Below are positions 9,437 to 19,506 of a DNA stretch of 64,000 bases, in pieces. Made by a program: the position numbers and the translations under genes. This DNA comes from Bacteroidales bacterium (GTDB taxonomy: Bacteria > Bacteroidota > Bacteroidia > Bacteroidales > VadinHA17): contig JADKBK010000010.1 of the NCBI GenBank assembly GCA_016715075.1, positions 62,001 to 126,000 of the forward strand, read 5' to 3'. Each line of letters starts with the position of its first letter. The first letter of the stretch is position 1. Below the pieces are notes generated by a model. That model saw nothing but the letters and a program-made list of their open reading frames with translations, was not told the DNA's origin and did no database searches.

Positions 9437-9570
9437 TATTTCTTATACATTCATTGTTTTATATTGTATTTAAGCACATTATGGTATGTGTTTTCAGAAC
9501 AGTAGAAGGATGTGTATATAGATTAGCCACCTTAGGGGTCTTAATATACCGGGATTAAATGGCTATAAAG

Positions 9571-11931
9571 TTACTCATATCGTAAAGCCTCCACCGGATT
9601 TCTTGTAGCAGCCCTCCAGCTTTGCCAGCTGACTGTTAATAATGCAATCCCTAATGCAATTAAACCTGCAAGGGCAAATATCCACCAGCTCAAAATGGTT
9701 CTGTAGGCAAAGCTTTGCAGCCATAAGTTCATTGAGTACCATGCAACAGGTGCAGCAATAAAAAATGCTGTCACTACCAATAGCACAAACTCCTTGTTCA
9801 GCATAATCATTGTCTCTGCTATACGAGCCCCGTTTATCTTGCGAATGCCGATCTCTTTGGTCCGGCCTTCAGATGAGAATATAGCCAGCCCGAGGATACC
9901 AATACAGGAAATAACAACTGCAAGTATTGCAAACAGACTAATGGTTCTGGCAAAATATTCCTCAGACTTGTACATTGAATCGAACCATTCATCATAAAAC
10001 TTATACTTCAGAGGGTAGCCCGGTAGTATCTTCTGCCATGCATCCCTGATGAAATCCATTCCCGGGCCCACAACATTCCCGGCTAGTCGTACACTGAGAG
10101 AAGAACGCTGACCGGAGGAAGAGAACATTATACATAATGGTCCTATTGTATTATGCAGTGAGCTGTATTGAAAATCATTTACAACCCCTATTATGTCAAA
10201 TCCCCCGAAATTATTGAAACGTTTATTCTCAAGATCCGTGAACTCAAAATATTTATAAGCCGCTTCATTGAACATGCACACTTTGTTAAAATCACCGGGA
10301 CCCAGATCACGACCCCTTGTAACCTTCAATCCGAATGTAGTGAGAAAAGTGGTATCAGTAATAATGCATGGGACTCCCGTATTCTTAGTAGTATTCTCCA
10401 TATTGGACCCCATAGTCATATATATGTCCCCCGGGACTCCTGATGAAAAAGTCAGACTTTTTATATATGGAGACTTTCGTAATTCTTCAACCAGTACCTC
10501 TGATTTCTGCAGATCATTTTCCTTTATTTCGGGCATAATGAGTTGCAGAAGCAGTTCTTCATTAAATCCCGGATTTTTATGTTTGACAAATTTTATCTGT
10601 CTTTGAACAACCAAGACGCAACAGATTAATGCTATAGAAATTGTGAACTGAAAGATTGTCAGAATATTCCTTAAATAGTTCTTCCTGATTTTTATAACAG
10701 GATGTCCGGTAAGGATTTTAACAGGAGTTATTGATGACAAAATTATTGCCTGAATACTGCCCGATGCCGCTCCCAGAACCAGAACAACCAGCAGAATAAA
10801 TATAAAGTAAGGGAAATGAAAAAGAGTCCTGATATCCGTTGAAGTATTGAAAATTGTCTGATAAAAAGGCATTAACAGCCAGAGAAGAAAAAGGCCGGAA
10901 AAAAATGCCAGGAGTATTACCATTACCGATTCAGATAAATACTGGAAAAGGATGGTATTCCGGTCAGCCCCTATGGCTTTTCTGATTCCAGTATCCTTAT
11001 TCCGCTTGTTTTGCTGAGCAATTGTAAGATTAATATAGTTGATCATAGCCAGTATAAGAATTGCAACAGCGATTCCTGTAAGCAGTTTTAGCAAGCCTGC
11101 ATTACCCTGTTTGGTCGAGCTTCCTGAGGTTGTATCATGGAGATAAATATCTTTTAGTCTGAGTAAGCTGATCTGTTTGAGATACGGCTTTAACAGTTCA
11201 GCTTGGCTGTTTATATTCTTTGCCAGTTGTTCCTGATCTGAACCCTCCTTTATCGTAAGGTATATCTGGAAAGGCCACTGATAGGTTGTCAAATCTCTTG
11301 AATCGCCTACCCACTTGTTAAACTTGAATTCCTCATTATCCCCATTTACGAGAATACCTGCAGAGATGCTTGAATTATCAGGAAAATCTCTGATAACCCC
11401 GGTTATTGTTACTGTTGTAGTGACGCCGAAGATCGATATATCTTTTCCGAGCGGTGATTCATCTCCAAAAATCAGTTTTGATGTACTCTCAGTTATTACC
11501 GCCGAATTTATGTTGCTGAATGGAGCTTCGGGATTACCGGAAACAAAAGGGATAGTGAAAACCCTGAAAAAATCATTATCTACTGAAAGGATATTGTCAA
11601 GGGAAAAAATCTTTTCTCCGTTTTTAATATCCAGATCGTGATCGGCGTTAATTACAAGGCATCCATTTTCAATCTCAGGATAGTTTTTAAGGAGAATGTC
11701 TTTTACACGGTAATCTATCAGGCTGGAGTTATATTCAGTATTAACAATCCTGACAATCTGGTTTGAATATTCATGAAAACTGTCATATGAATGTTCTTTG
11801 AGAAGAAACAGTAAGATTGCCATGCAAATTGATAGAGCAAATGCAAAACCGGCAATATTTATTATTGAGAATTTTCTGTTGGTAAGAATATTCCGTATGG
11901 CAATTTTCAGATAATACATAAACATATTCAT
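9571..11931 (-). CDS. FtsX/MacB-like ABC transporter permease (copy 3)
   Basis: A 786-aa permease with two PCD-FtsX halves. Helix 1 is at about 20-43 (IINIAGFAFALSICMAILLF). The first FtsX block contains NKDTGIRKAIGAD (about 305-320) and the second contains RTKEIGIRKINGAR, before the shared RNPVEALRYE tail. The start ATG is 27 bp downstream of the stop of the upstream frameshifted copy, so the two are probably co-transcribed. Inner-membrane location, with periplasmic PCD domains likely to contact a partner or substrate. No cognate ATPase is nearby. Confidence 0.88.
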   Translation of the reverse strand: MNMFMYYLKIAIRNILTNRKFSIINIAGFAFALSICMAILLFLLKEHSYDSFHEYSNQIVRIVNTEYNSSLIDYRVKDILLKNYPEIENGCLVINADHDLDIKNGEKIFSLDNILSVDNDFFRVFTIPFVSGNPEAPFSNINSAVITESTSKLIFGDESPLGKDISIFGVTTTVTITGVIRDFPDNSSISAGILVNGDNEEFKFNKWVGDSRDLTTYQWPFQIYLTIKEGSDQEQLAKNINSQAELLKPYLKQISLLRLKDIYLHDTTSGSSTKQGNAGLLKLLTGIAVAILILAMINYINLTIAQQNKRNKDTGIRKAIGADRNTILFQYLSESVMVILLAFFSGLFLLWLLMPFYQTIFNTSTDIRTLFHFPYFIFILLVVLVLGAASGSIQAIILSSITPVKILTGHPVIKIRKNYLRNILTIFQFTISIALICCVLVVQRQIKFVKHKNPGFNEELLLQLIMPEIKENDLQKSEVLVEELRKSPYIKSLTFSSGVPGDIYMTMGSNMENTTKNTGVPCIITDTTFLTTFGLKVTRGRDLGPGDFNKVCMFNEAAYKYFEFTDLENKRFNNFGGFDIIGVVNDFQYSSLHNTIGPLCIMFSSSGQRSSLSVRLAGNVVGPGMDFIRDAWQKILPGYPLKYKFYDEWFDSMYKSEEYFARTISLFAILAVVISCIGILGLAIFSSEGRTKEIGIRKINGARIAETMIMLNKEFVLLVVTAFFIAAPVAWYSMNLWLQSFAYRTILSWWIFALAGLIALGIALLTVSWQSWRAATRNPVEALRYE

Positions 11932-11958
11932 TGGCTTATATTGTTATTTCACACCTTT

Positions 11959-14342
11959 TTACTCATATCTCAGGGCTTCCACAGGATTCCTTGTAGCAGC
12001 CCTCCAGCTCTGCCAGCTGACTGTGATTAATGCAATGCATAAAACCAGCAGACATGCCACACCAAAGATCCACCAGCTGAGATCTGTTTTATAGGCGAAA
12101 TTTCGTAACCACAAATGCATTGCATACCAGGCTAAAGGAAAAGCTAATGCAATAGCCCAGATGATCCAGTTCAGAAAATATTTGTCAAGCATCAAAATTA
12201 CTTCCGGTATTGTTGACCCGTTAATCCTGCGGATTCCGATCTCCTTTGTACGACGACGTGCCATAAATGATGTAAGCCCAAATAACCCAAGACAAGCAAT
12301 TATTAAAGAGAGTATGGAGAAAAAGGAGACTATACTCTGCTGATCTTGCAGAATCTTGTAGTTTTTGTTAATCTGATCATCGAGGAAGGAGATTTCATAA
12401 GTTATCCCCGGATACTTTTTTTTTCCCACAGTTCACATATCTTTTCTGAAAGTGCTTTAATATTGGATGTTTGATATCTTATATTAACACAGTTATAGCC
12501 CCAACCGTCATACGCCGGGTTGCACATAATAATCAAAGGTTTAATTTCAGAATAGAGTGATGCAAAGTTGAAATCCTCCACAGTACCTATAATTTTCATC
12601 AGCCCATTTCTTTCAATCGTCTGATTAATAGGATCTTTCCATCCGGCTCTCTGAATCAGTTTTTGATTTACGAGTATTGAACTAAGATCATTACGAGTAT
12701 CGGCACTGAAATTCCTTCCTGAGACTAGACTGATTCCAAAACAGTCGATAAACCCTGGATCAGCATATATTACATTTAACAGTGTAAACTCGCTTTCCCC
12801 AGTTATTTTGTATCCATTCATTGTAAGTCCGCTTCCTACTCCCTGGCTGGTAAGTGAAACATGGCTTATTTCTGCAATATTGAGAAGCTCCTGTTTAAAC
12901 CCAGTGAGTTCATTATGCTTGAACTCCTTATCAGGGAAAACTGTCAGTATATTTTCTCGGGTAAATCCATATTCCCTGTTATTAATGTAGGTATTCTGCT
13001 TATTCATGACAAGCATCGATACAATAAAAAGTATAACTATAATGAACTGGAATGTTACCAGAGCAGTACTAAGTGCATTATTCCTGCTTTGAGAGAGAGA
13101 ACCTCCTTTAATTACATCTGTTATATTCACCCGTGATAACCCATGTTTTGAAAACAATGTTATAATCAGGGAAATGGTAAGGATAATCCCAATGAGGAAC
13201 AGAAAAGTGATCATCCTGTTTTGGCTGAGAGAAATGGATGTTTTAAGGAAATCATTCAGGAGTGGTGTCAGAATAGTAAGAAGATAAATCCCTGTAAGTA
13301 ATGAGATTAATGATACAACCAACACTTCGATGTACATCTGAATGGTAATTTGCCATTGCTCTGCCCCATGTATTTCAAGAAGGCTTATACTTCTGATCTT
13401 TTCGCTTTTCTGTGCCATGTAAAGACTTATGTAATTAACAATAGCAAGTAGAAGAATAAGTATTCCGATTCCTGATATAATAATTAAATTGGATTTACTC
13501 CGGTTTTCAGGACAATCATAGGTGATCTTTCCGGTGCTGAGATGAATATCCCGGAGATTCTGCAAATTAGCTGAGTAGACAGTACCAGTTCCCGCAATTT
13601 CTCTATTGACCGTTTCATTTAGAAGGGAAGGAAGAGCTGCTTCTACTTGCTGAGGGGAAACTCCTTCTGTAAGTTTGAGATAAGACAGAAACCTTAATCC
13701 ACCACCCCATCCTAGCCAGAAATTTTCTTTGTCGTGTTCAACAAACTTAATTGATACAAGTGCATCGAATTTAAGATGAGTATTCCCGGGAAGATCCTCT
13801 GAAACCCCTGATACTGTGAAAACTTTCTGATTGATCAGTAAATCTTGTCCGATAGGATCCTTTTTGTCAAATAACTGAACAGCGAGCCTGTGAGCTAATA
13901 CAATTTTTTCTGCACTGTTCAAAGCTGTCTCAGGGTCACCTGCAATTAAACGGAATTTAAAAAAGGCAAAGAAATTATCATCAGTATATCTGAGATTTTC
14001 AATTTTATATACCTGCCCTTTGCTGAAACATTTAACTTCAAAGTCTTCAGAGGTTCTGCAAAAACCTTCAATACCAGGGATTGCTGAGGCAATCTCAGGT
14101 GCATTTGAGTAGCCGGTAAAACCTGCAACAAGATGATCGTTTTTTGAGTGTGTAGTTTCAAGAATTCTGAACAGACGTTTGCCGTCAGGATGAAAATTGT
14201 CATAAGATGTCTCTGTCTCAACGAAAATGAAAATGAAAAGAATTGTCGCTATTCCTATAGACAAGCCTGCAATATTTATAAATGAATGTAATTCGTTCCT
14301 GAGAATATTTCGAAATGCAATTTTAAAATATAACAGATTCAT
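11959..14342 (-). CDS. FtsX/MacB-like ABC transporter permease (copy 4, frameshifted)
   Basis: A two-half permease split into two frames. The upstream frame runs from the start to ELWEKKSIRG and stop at 12402. The downstream frame resumes as GKKKYPGITYEISFLDDQ and reads to the RNPVEALRYE tail at 11959. The break lies in a T9 run (plus strand 12416-12424); ten bases would give a continuous 794-aa protein, the size of the other copies. I prefer the start at 14342 (MNLLYFKIAFRNIL), which lines up with the other copies; in-frame upstream codons extend to 14402. The FtsX region near residue 300 has lost the usual GIRK motif (RSISLLEIHGAE), while the C-terminal one is intact (RTKEIGIRRINGS). Confidence 0.85.
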
Positions 14343-14398
14343 GGAATTCATTTGATTTAAAAAAATATATAAATACAGGGTCTGCCACAAATAAAGGC

Positions 14399-14962
14399 TC
14401 ACTCATATCTCAGTGCCTCCACCGGATTCTGTAAAGCAGCCTTCATAGTCTGATAGCTTGTTGTCAGGAAAATGATCACGAAAACAATCCCTGCTCCAAG
14501 TATGAATACCCATGGCTGAACATGCAGTTTATTGGCACTGGGGATTTTCTCAAATACCAGCCAGGCTGAAGGAGAAGCGATAAAAGTCGCGAAAATTCCT
14601 TTGGTATTATAAACCTGCCTGGCAGGATCATAAGCCATAAATACCCTGTCTATCTCCCGGATCACTGTTACTTTTCTTATCTCCGGAAACCGGTTCTCGA
14701 TCAACTGGGCAGTAATCGCCCGGGAATGCGGTGAAATATCATTACCGTTCATCGCAAACATGGTCTTGGAATAATGACGCTGAATGCGGTAAATATTAGC
14801 ATATTCAAGGTTCGACTTATCCCAGTTAAGCTCGTACCTGATGAAGAGGGAGATCAGGATAAACGCAGTAAACCCGAGTGCAAGACCTAATACATTTATC
14901 AAAGAATATATTTTGTGCTTAAGGAGATTTCTGAGAGATATTTTGAAAAGCATTCTGACCAT
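14399..14962 (-). CDS. Internally deleted FtsX/MacB-like permease remnant (copy 5)
   Basis: A 187-aa in-frame ORF. Residues 1-125 match the N-terminus of the array permeases (helix at about 20-43, then the start of the PCD domain, YANIYRIQRHY). It then jumps directly to the last 60 or so residues (SPSAWLVFEKIP, a helix, then NPVEALRYE). About 600 internal residues are missing: most of the first PCD, both FtsX motif blocks and the second PCD. It is probably non-functional as a transporter or is a mini-protein left by deletion. It still has its own start, a sigma-54-like promoter candidate at 15009-15024, and begins the minus-strand run of the array. Confidence 0.8.
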   Translation of the reverse strand: MVRMLFKISLRNLLKHKIYSLINVLGLALGFTAFILISLFIRYELNWDKSNLEYANIYRIQRHYSKTMFAMNGNDISPHSRAITAQLIENRFPEIRKVTVIREIDRVFMAYDPARQVYNTKGIFATFIASPSAWLVFEKIPSANKLHVQPWVFILGAGIVFVIIFLTTSYQTMKAALQNPVEALRYE

Positions 14963-15008
14963 TGCCCTAAATTGTTAGAGTTATTAATGTTATTTTCCTA
15001 TTTAAATG

Positions 15009-15024
15009 TACCATTTTGGTGCCA
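15009..15024 (-). promoter_or_regulatory. Candidate sigma-54 (-24/-12) promoter for the permease array
   Basis: On the minus strand the site reads TGGCACCAAAATGGTA: a perfect TGGCAC -24 element, with the -12 element TGGTA in place of TTGCA (GT instead of the usual GC, at the correct 10-bp spacing). Transcription would start about 38 nt before the ATG at 14962. A sigma-54 response regulator gene lies immediately divergent, which supports but does not prove it. Confidence 0.4.
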
Positions 15025-15165
15025 TGTTTTTATATGCCTTATAAAGAGTAGTATAGAAAAATTTAATATTGGAATGCGTAAATATATTTTACGATAAAGC
15101 GTTAAATATTTTTACAATTTTTTTGTTTTTGTTTCGGGAAGTTGTACATTTATTTGAAGAAATCC

Positions 15166-15304
15166 ATTAACCGCAAAAGGCGCAAAGATTAACCGCAAAG
15201 AGCGCAAAGTAGCAAGATGTATGCGTTCACCTTTGCGTACTTTACGTATCCCGATAGCTTCCCGATAGCTATCGGGAAGGACTTTGTGCACTCTGCGGTT
15301 AAAA
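15166..15304. repeat. CGCAAAG/CTTTGCG palindromic repeat with an 18-bp palindrome inserted
   Basis: The outer arms are ATTAACCGCAAAAGGCGCAAAG (left, from 15166) and its imperfect complement ending CTCTGCGGTTAAAAT (right, to about 15304). Further CGCAAAG units lie between. The right half is interrupted at 15249-15278 by a half copy and a full copy of the palindrome TCCCGATAGCTATCGGGA (full copy 15260-15277). That unit also occurs in another repeat at 28707-28724. The element ends about 30 bp before the response-regulator start. Confidence 0.85.
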
Positions 15305-15333
15305 TTATTTAGATACCCGGGGAGGGGCAATTT

Positions 15334-16698
15334 ATGCAGAAAGGAAACATCCTCATTGTTGACGACAATAAGAGTATTTTAAGTACACTGGAGATTTTAC
15401 TCTCCCCTGAATTTCAGGTAGTAACGACCCTTACAAATCCGAATCAGATCCTGTCAGAATTAAGGAAAAAGGATTATAATCTCGTGATACTTGATATGAA
15501 TTTCAGTGCAGGGATTAATACAGGCAACGAAGGTATTTACTGGCTGGGCAGGATAAAGGAATCAAACCCTGAGTTATCGGTGGTGATGATCACAGCTTAC
15601 GGGGATATTGATCTGGCTGTAAAGGCATTAAAAGCAGGCGCTTCAGATTTTATTCTGAAACCGTGGGATAATAACAAGCTGATCGCTACAATTAAGCTTG
15701 CCATCCAGCTAAACCTTTCGAAAGAGGAGGTAAGACATCTCAGGGAAAGAGAAAAAGAGCTTAAGAAAGAGATTACTCCCGATCAGAAGGTCATCATCGG
15801 ATCATCCACACAATGGACAGGGGTGATTAACATGGTAAAGAAAGTTGCCCGCACGGATGCAAATGTTCTGATAACAGGAGAAAACGGCACCGGTAAAGAG
15901 CTGATCGCTCAGGAGATTCACCGGCTTTCGCACCGGGCCGATGAAATACTAGTGAGTGTCGACATGGGATCACTCAGTGAAACCCTGTTCGAGAGCGAAC
16001 TTTTCGGACATATGAAAGGGGCTTTTACCGATGCCAGGGAGACACGGCAGGGCAAGTTTGAGATTGCTCATAAAGGTACCCTGTTCCTCGATGAAATAGG
16101 GAACCTCTCTTTCCACCTCCAGGCAAAATTACTGGCTGCAATTGAGAACCGGCATATATCACGGATCGGATCAAACCAGGTGATCCCTACCGATATCAGG
16201 CTGATCTGCGCTACAAATAAAAATATCGAAGAGATGGTTAATTCCGGACTGTTCCGTGAAGATCTTCTCTATCGGATTAACACTATTCATATTGAATTGC
16301 CTGCGTTGAGGGAGAGAGGCAGGGATATCGAATTACTCGCAGAATTCTTTCTGAAAAAGTATATGTCAAAATATGGTAAACCCAACCTGAAAATTAACCA
16401 GCAGGCAATTGAACGACTCCAAAATTATCCGTGGCCTGGTAACATCAGGGAGCTTCAGCACACTATTGAAAAAGCTGTCATACTTTGCGATTCGGATATC
16501 ATAAAAGCGGATGATCTGTATCTCAGACAGCTGAGTCATTTTACGAATAACCAGTCATTTGCTACGCTTCAGGAAATGGAGGAAAAAATGATTCAGCAGG
16601 CTCTTGAAAAAAACAACGGTAACTTTACTGCAGCTGCTGAACAACTTGGCATAACAAGGCAGACTCTTTATAACAGGATTAAAAAAACCGAGAAATGA
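15334..16698 (+). CDS. Sigma-54-dependent response regulator (NtrC/AtoC type)
   Basis: A 454-aa cytoplasmic activator with three domains. The receiver (about 5-125) has phospho-acceptor Asp54 in VILDMNF and the loop insertion typical of this Bacteroidota subgroup. The AAA+ sigma-54 interaction domain (about 155-390) has Walker A GENGTGKEL and Walker B LFLDEIG. A Fis-type helix-turn-helix (about 415-452) ends ITRQTLYNRIKK. The sigma-54 contact loop reads GAFTDA (229-234) rather than GAFTGA. It overlaps the downstream kinase by 4 bp and is divergent from the permease array, its likely target. Lys109 and Thr87 of the receiver are also present. Confidence 0.92.
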   Translation: MQKGNILIVDDNKSILSTLEILLSPEFQVVTTLTNPNQILSELRKKDYNLVILDMNFSAGINTGNEGIYWLGRIKESNPELSVVMITAYGDIDLAVKALKAGASDFILKPWDNNKLIATIKLAIQLNLSKEEVRHLREREKELKKEITPDQKVIIGSSTQWTGVINMVKKVARTDANVLITGENGTGKELIAQEIHRLSHRADEILVSVDMGSLSETLFESELFGHMKGAFTDARETRQGKFEIAHKGTLFLDEIGNLSFHLQAKLLAAIENRHISRIGSNQVIPTDIRLICATNKNIEEMVNSGLFREDLLYRINTIHIELPALRERGRDIELLAEFFLKKYMSKYGKPNLKINQQAIERLQNYPWPGNIRELQHTIEKAVILCDSDIIKADDLYLRQLSHFTNNQSFATLQEMEEKMIQQALEKNNGNFTAAAEQLGITRQTLYNRIKKTEK

Positions 16699-18044
16699 TA
16701 AGCAGGAACTTGTATCTTAACATTGTTTTCAGGGTATTGATGATAGTAATAATCTCTGTTCTCCTTGGATATCTGGCAGCAGGTGGTCAATCTGTCCGTT
16801 TTATTCTGATTTGTTTCCTGACATTGATTTTTATTACTATCAACCTGATATCCTATCTTAACACTACAAACAGGAATATCCGTTTTTTCTTCGATTCGGT
16901 AAAAAACGATGATTCAAGTCTTTCATTCCCCACTGACTCAAATAACAGTACATTCAGGGAGTTGAACAGCAGCATGAACAGGGTGAATCAACAGATTAAG
17001 AACCTGAAAATTGAGAACAGGAACCAGGAGCAATATTTTCAGATATTAATGGAGCATATCCCAGCTGGTATTATTTCATTTAATGAGAAAGGATTCATTT
17101 TACATGCAAATTCATCGGCAAAAAGACTGTTCTCAGTTGATGTACTGACTCATCTGCAGCAGATCGAACAGATTGATCATAAGCTTTATCAGACGATTAA
17201 AACCATCAAACCATCAGAAAGAAGGCTGATCGCTCTTTCAACCATGCAGGGTGAAATTCAACTCTCTCTGAAGGCGGCTGCATTCATAACAAAGGAAGCT
17301 GAGCTGATAATTCTCTCAATTGAGGATATAAAGAATGAACTTGATGAGAAGGAACTCGAATCATGGATGAAGCTGATAAGGGTTTTAACACATGAGATAA
17401 TGAATTCCGTCACACCCATAACATCTTTATCGGAGAGTCTTTCAGTAATCTATTGCCGGGATGGAAAGCCCGTACAGCCGGAGGATATTACAGCTAAAAC
17501 CATATCAACCACTCTTCAGGGTTTGAATGTGATTAAGGAGCAGGGCAGAGGACTGCAATCATTTGTCGAATCATACAGGAAGCTCACACGCCTTCCGGAG
17601 CCGGAAAGGAAACGGTTCAGGGTCTCAGAACTGATAAGCCGTGTTGCGGTATTATACAATACTCCCGACAACAGTAATAAAACAGAATTAAGGGTTGAAA
17701 TAAAAAGTGATAGTGAATTGTGTGCAGATCAGAATCTGATTTCCCAGGTTCTGATAAATCTCGTAAAGAATGCCCTTGAAGCCAATGAAAATAATCCTGA
17801 TACGCAGATAACAATATTGACAGATGTTGACAGTAATCTTCATCCTCTGATTTGTGTAACGGATAACGGTCCGGGGATTTCTGAAGAAAGTATCGATAAA
17901 ATTTTCATTCCATTTTATACTACACGCCAGAGAGGATCAGGCATTGGTCTGAGCATTTCAAGGCAGATAATGAGGGCACACGGAGGTAATCTGAAAGTCA
18001 GATCGGTGCCTGGCCGCGAGACAGTCTTTTGTATGAGCTTTTAA
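16695..18044 (+). CDS. Sensor histidine kinase paired with the sigma-54 regulator
   Basis: A 449-aa membrane sensor kinase. Two N-terminal helices (about 8-30 and 35-55) enclose almost no periplasmic loop. A PAS-like domain follows (about 110-215, IPAGIISFNEKGFILHAN), then the H-box LIRVLTHEIMNSVTP with phospho-acceptor His233. The ATPase domain shows N-box NLVKNALEAN, G1 DNGPGIS and G2 GSGIGLSISRQI. It overlaps the regulator gene by 4 bp, so the two form a couple that responds to an internal or membrane signal. Its end overlaps the convergent LolC/E-like gene by a few bases. Confidence 0.92.
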   Translation: MISRNLYLNIVFRVLMIVIISVLLGYLAAGGQSVRFILICFLTLIFITINLISYLNTTNRNIRFFFDSVKNDDSSLSFPTDSNNSTFRELNSSMNRVNQQIKNLKIENRNQEQYFQILMEHIPAGIISFNEKGFILHANSSAKRLFSVDVLTHLQQIEQIDHKLYQTIKTIKPSERRLIALSTMQGEIQLSLKAAAFITKEAELIILSIEDIKNELDEKELESWMKLIRVLTHEIMNSVTPITSLSESLSVIYCRDGKPVQPEDITAKTISTTLQGLNVIKEQGRGLQSFVESYRKLTRLPEPERKRFRVSELISRVAVLYNTPDNSNKTELRVEIKSDSELCADQNLISQVLINLVKNALEANENNPDTQITILTDVDSNLHPLICVTDNGPGISEESIDKIFIPFYTTRQRGSGIGLSISRQIMRAHGGNLKVRSVPGRETVFCMSF

Positions 18045-19285
18045 TCGTACCTGATGGCCTTCACAGGAGTTATCCTGCTGATTAGTTGTGAAGGAATAAG
18101 CAGCATTACTATTATTACTGCCATCGTGCCTGCATTCAAAAGGAGGATGTGAGCAAGCTCGAGATTTACAGGAACCGTTTTAATGTAATACGAACTGGGA
18201 TCAAGGGTTATAATTCCGGTTTTAAGCTGAAGCAGTGCCAGTCCTATCCCGATTATATTTCCCCACAACAGCCCCTTCCCAATAAGGTAAGCAGCCTGGA
18301 AAAGAAACACTCTGCGAATTGTCGAATCGTCAGAACCGAGGGCTTTTAACACGCCTATCATATTTGTTTTTTCCAGGATCAGGATCAGAAGGCCTGATAT
18401 CATATTGAAGCCCGCAACAATAAGCATCAGCAGGATGATTATAATAACATTTATATCCTGGAAGTTCAGCCAGTCAAAGATCTGGGGGTATTTTGCCCTG
18501 ATATTGGTTACCTTGTACTGAGTCTCTTCCTCTACCAGTTTGTAGCCTATTGCATCTCTCACTGCGAGTGTCATGGCATCGAGATTGTCAAAGTCCTCTA
18601 TGAAGATCTCAAAACCACTCACCATATCGTCATCCCACCCGTTAAGCTTTTTGATATGTCCGATATCGCAAAAAACATACATCTTGTCGAACTCCTCTAA
18701 ACTTGTTTCATAGATGCCACTTACAGTAAACTTTCTCATCCTTGGAGGATCCTGAACGAAGTGCATGACAAATGTGTCACCGGTACGTAGCCTGAGCATG
18801 TCTGAGATCTTCCTTGAGATTATAACCTTGTCGGATCGTCCCGTATCTGACACGCTGAAGACAGTGCCATCCACAAGATTACTCCTGAAATAGCGCCAGT
18901 CAAAATCGCTTCCGATACCCTTCAAAACAACTCCCTGTATATCCTGATCCGTCTTTATTATCCCCGCTTTTGTCGCAAAAACCTGAACATGACTTATCCC
19001 GGGAATCTTTTTAATTTTTGGGATGAATTCCTGCTTATCACTTATCGGAACTGTTTCAAATGAGAGATTTGAATCGAAATGCATGATCTGAATGTTCGAT
19101 CCGAAGCCGACAACTTTCTCCCTGATGACCTTTTTGAATCCGGTAAGAGTGGAAACGGCAAGTATCATCACAGCAAGACCCATTGCGATGCCGATTATGG
19201 CAATGACATTGATTGGACGAGAAAAGGAGTTTCCTTCACGCCTTCCCTTTATAAGCCTCTGTGCAATGAAATAAGGTAGATTCAT
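18041..19285 (-). CDS. LolC/LolE-family lipoprotein-releasing ABC permease
   Basis: A 414-aa inner-membrane permease from the preferred start at 19285 (MNLPYFIAQRLI); an in-frame upstream Met at 19303 lacks the family's N-terminus. There is one helix at about 28-50 (INVIAIIGIAMGLAVMIL), a periplasmic MacB_PCD domain to about residue 265, and three helices in the C-terminal FtsX block with the NMIGVLKALG motif. It ends RITPVKAIRYD. The single FtsX block and length are those of LolC/E, which extracts outer-membrane lipoproteins with LolD. No lolD is adjacent. It converges with the histidine kinase and overlaps it by 4 bp. Confidence 0.85.
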   Translation of the reverse strand: MNLPYFIAQRLIKGRREGNSFSRPINVIAIIGIAMGLAVMILAVSTLTGFKKVIREKVVGFGSNIQIMHFDSNLSFETVPISDKQEFIPKIKKIPGISHVQVFATKAGIIKTDQDIQGVVLKGIGSDFDWRYFRSNLVDGTVFSVSDTGRSDKVIISRKISDMLRLRTGDTFVMHFVQDPPRMRKFTVSGIYETSLEEFDKMYVFCDIGHIKKLNGWDDDMVSGFEIFIEDFDNLDAMTLAVRDAIGYKLVEEETQYKVTNIRAKYPQIFDWLNFQDINVIIIILLMLIVAGFNMISGLLILILEKTNMIGVLKALGSDDSTIRRVFLFQAAYLIGKGLLWGNIIGIGLALLQLKTGIITLDPSSYYIKTVPVNLELAHILLLNAGTMAVIIVMLLIPSQLISRITPVKAIRYD

Positions 19286-19348
19286 CTGATAAAAAGTTAC
19301 CAAATTTAAGAAAATAATGCCAATCTCAGGTCACATATGGGAAAACAG

Positions 19349-19451
19349 CCACCCAAGCCCCCCTGATGGGAGACCCCCAACCCCCCCGAGGGGGGGCGAA
19401 AAAGTACATTTAATATGTTTTTTGACCCCCCTTCAGGGGGGCAGGGGGGTA
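19349..19451. repeat. C/G-run palindromic repeat
   Basis: Two G/C-run hairpins face each other: C7-GA-G7 at 19381-19396 and C6-TTCA-G6 at 19426-19441. They are flanked by ACCCCC (left) and GGGGGGT (right), so the whole unit is also an inverted repeat. It lies between the divergent LolC/E-like gene and namZ. A related unit is at 32510-32610. Confidence 0.75.
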
Positions 19452-19506
19452 GCATACACAGAGAGAAGAAAATAAGTTATAGATTTACACATCAATTGAA
19501 ACAATT

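Noticed and set aside
12402..12429. Two separate permease genes overlapping here
   Set aside because: The two frames hold the two halves of a single family protein and meet in an A/T9 run, so one frameshifted gene is the better reading.
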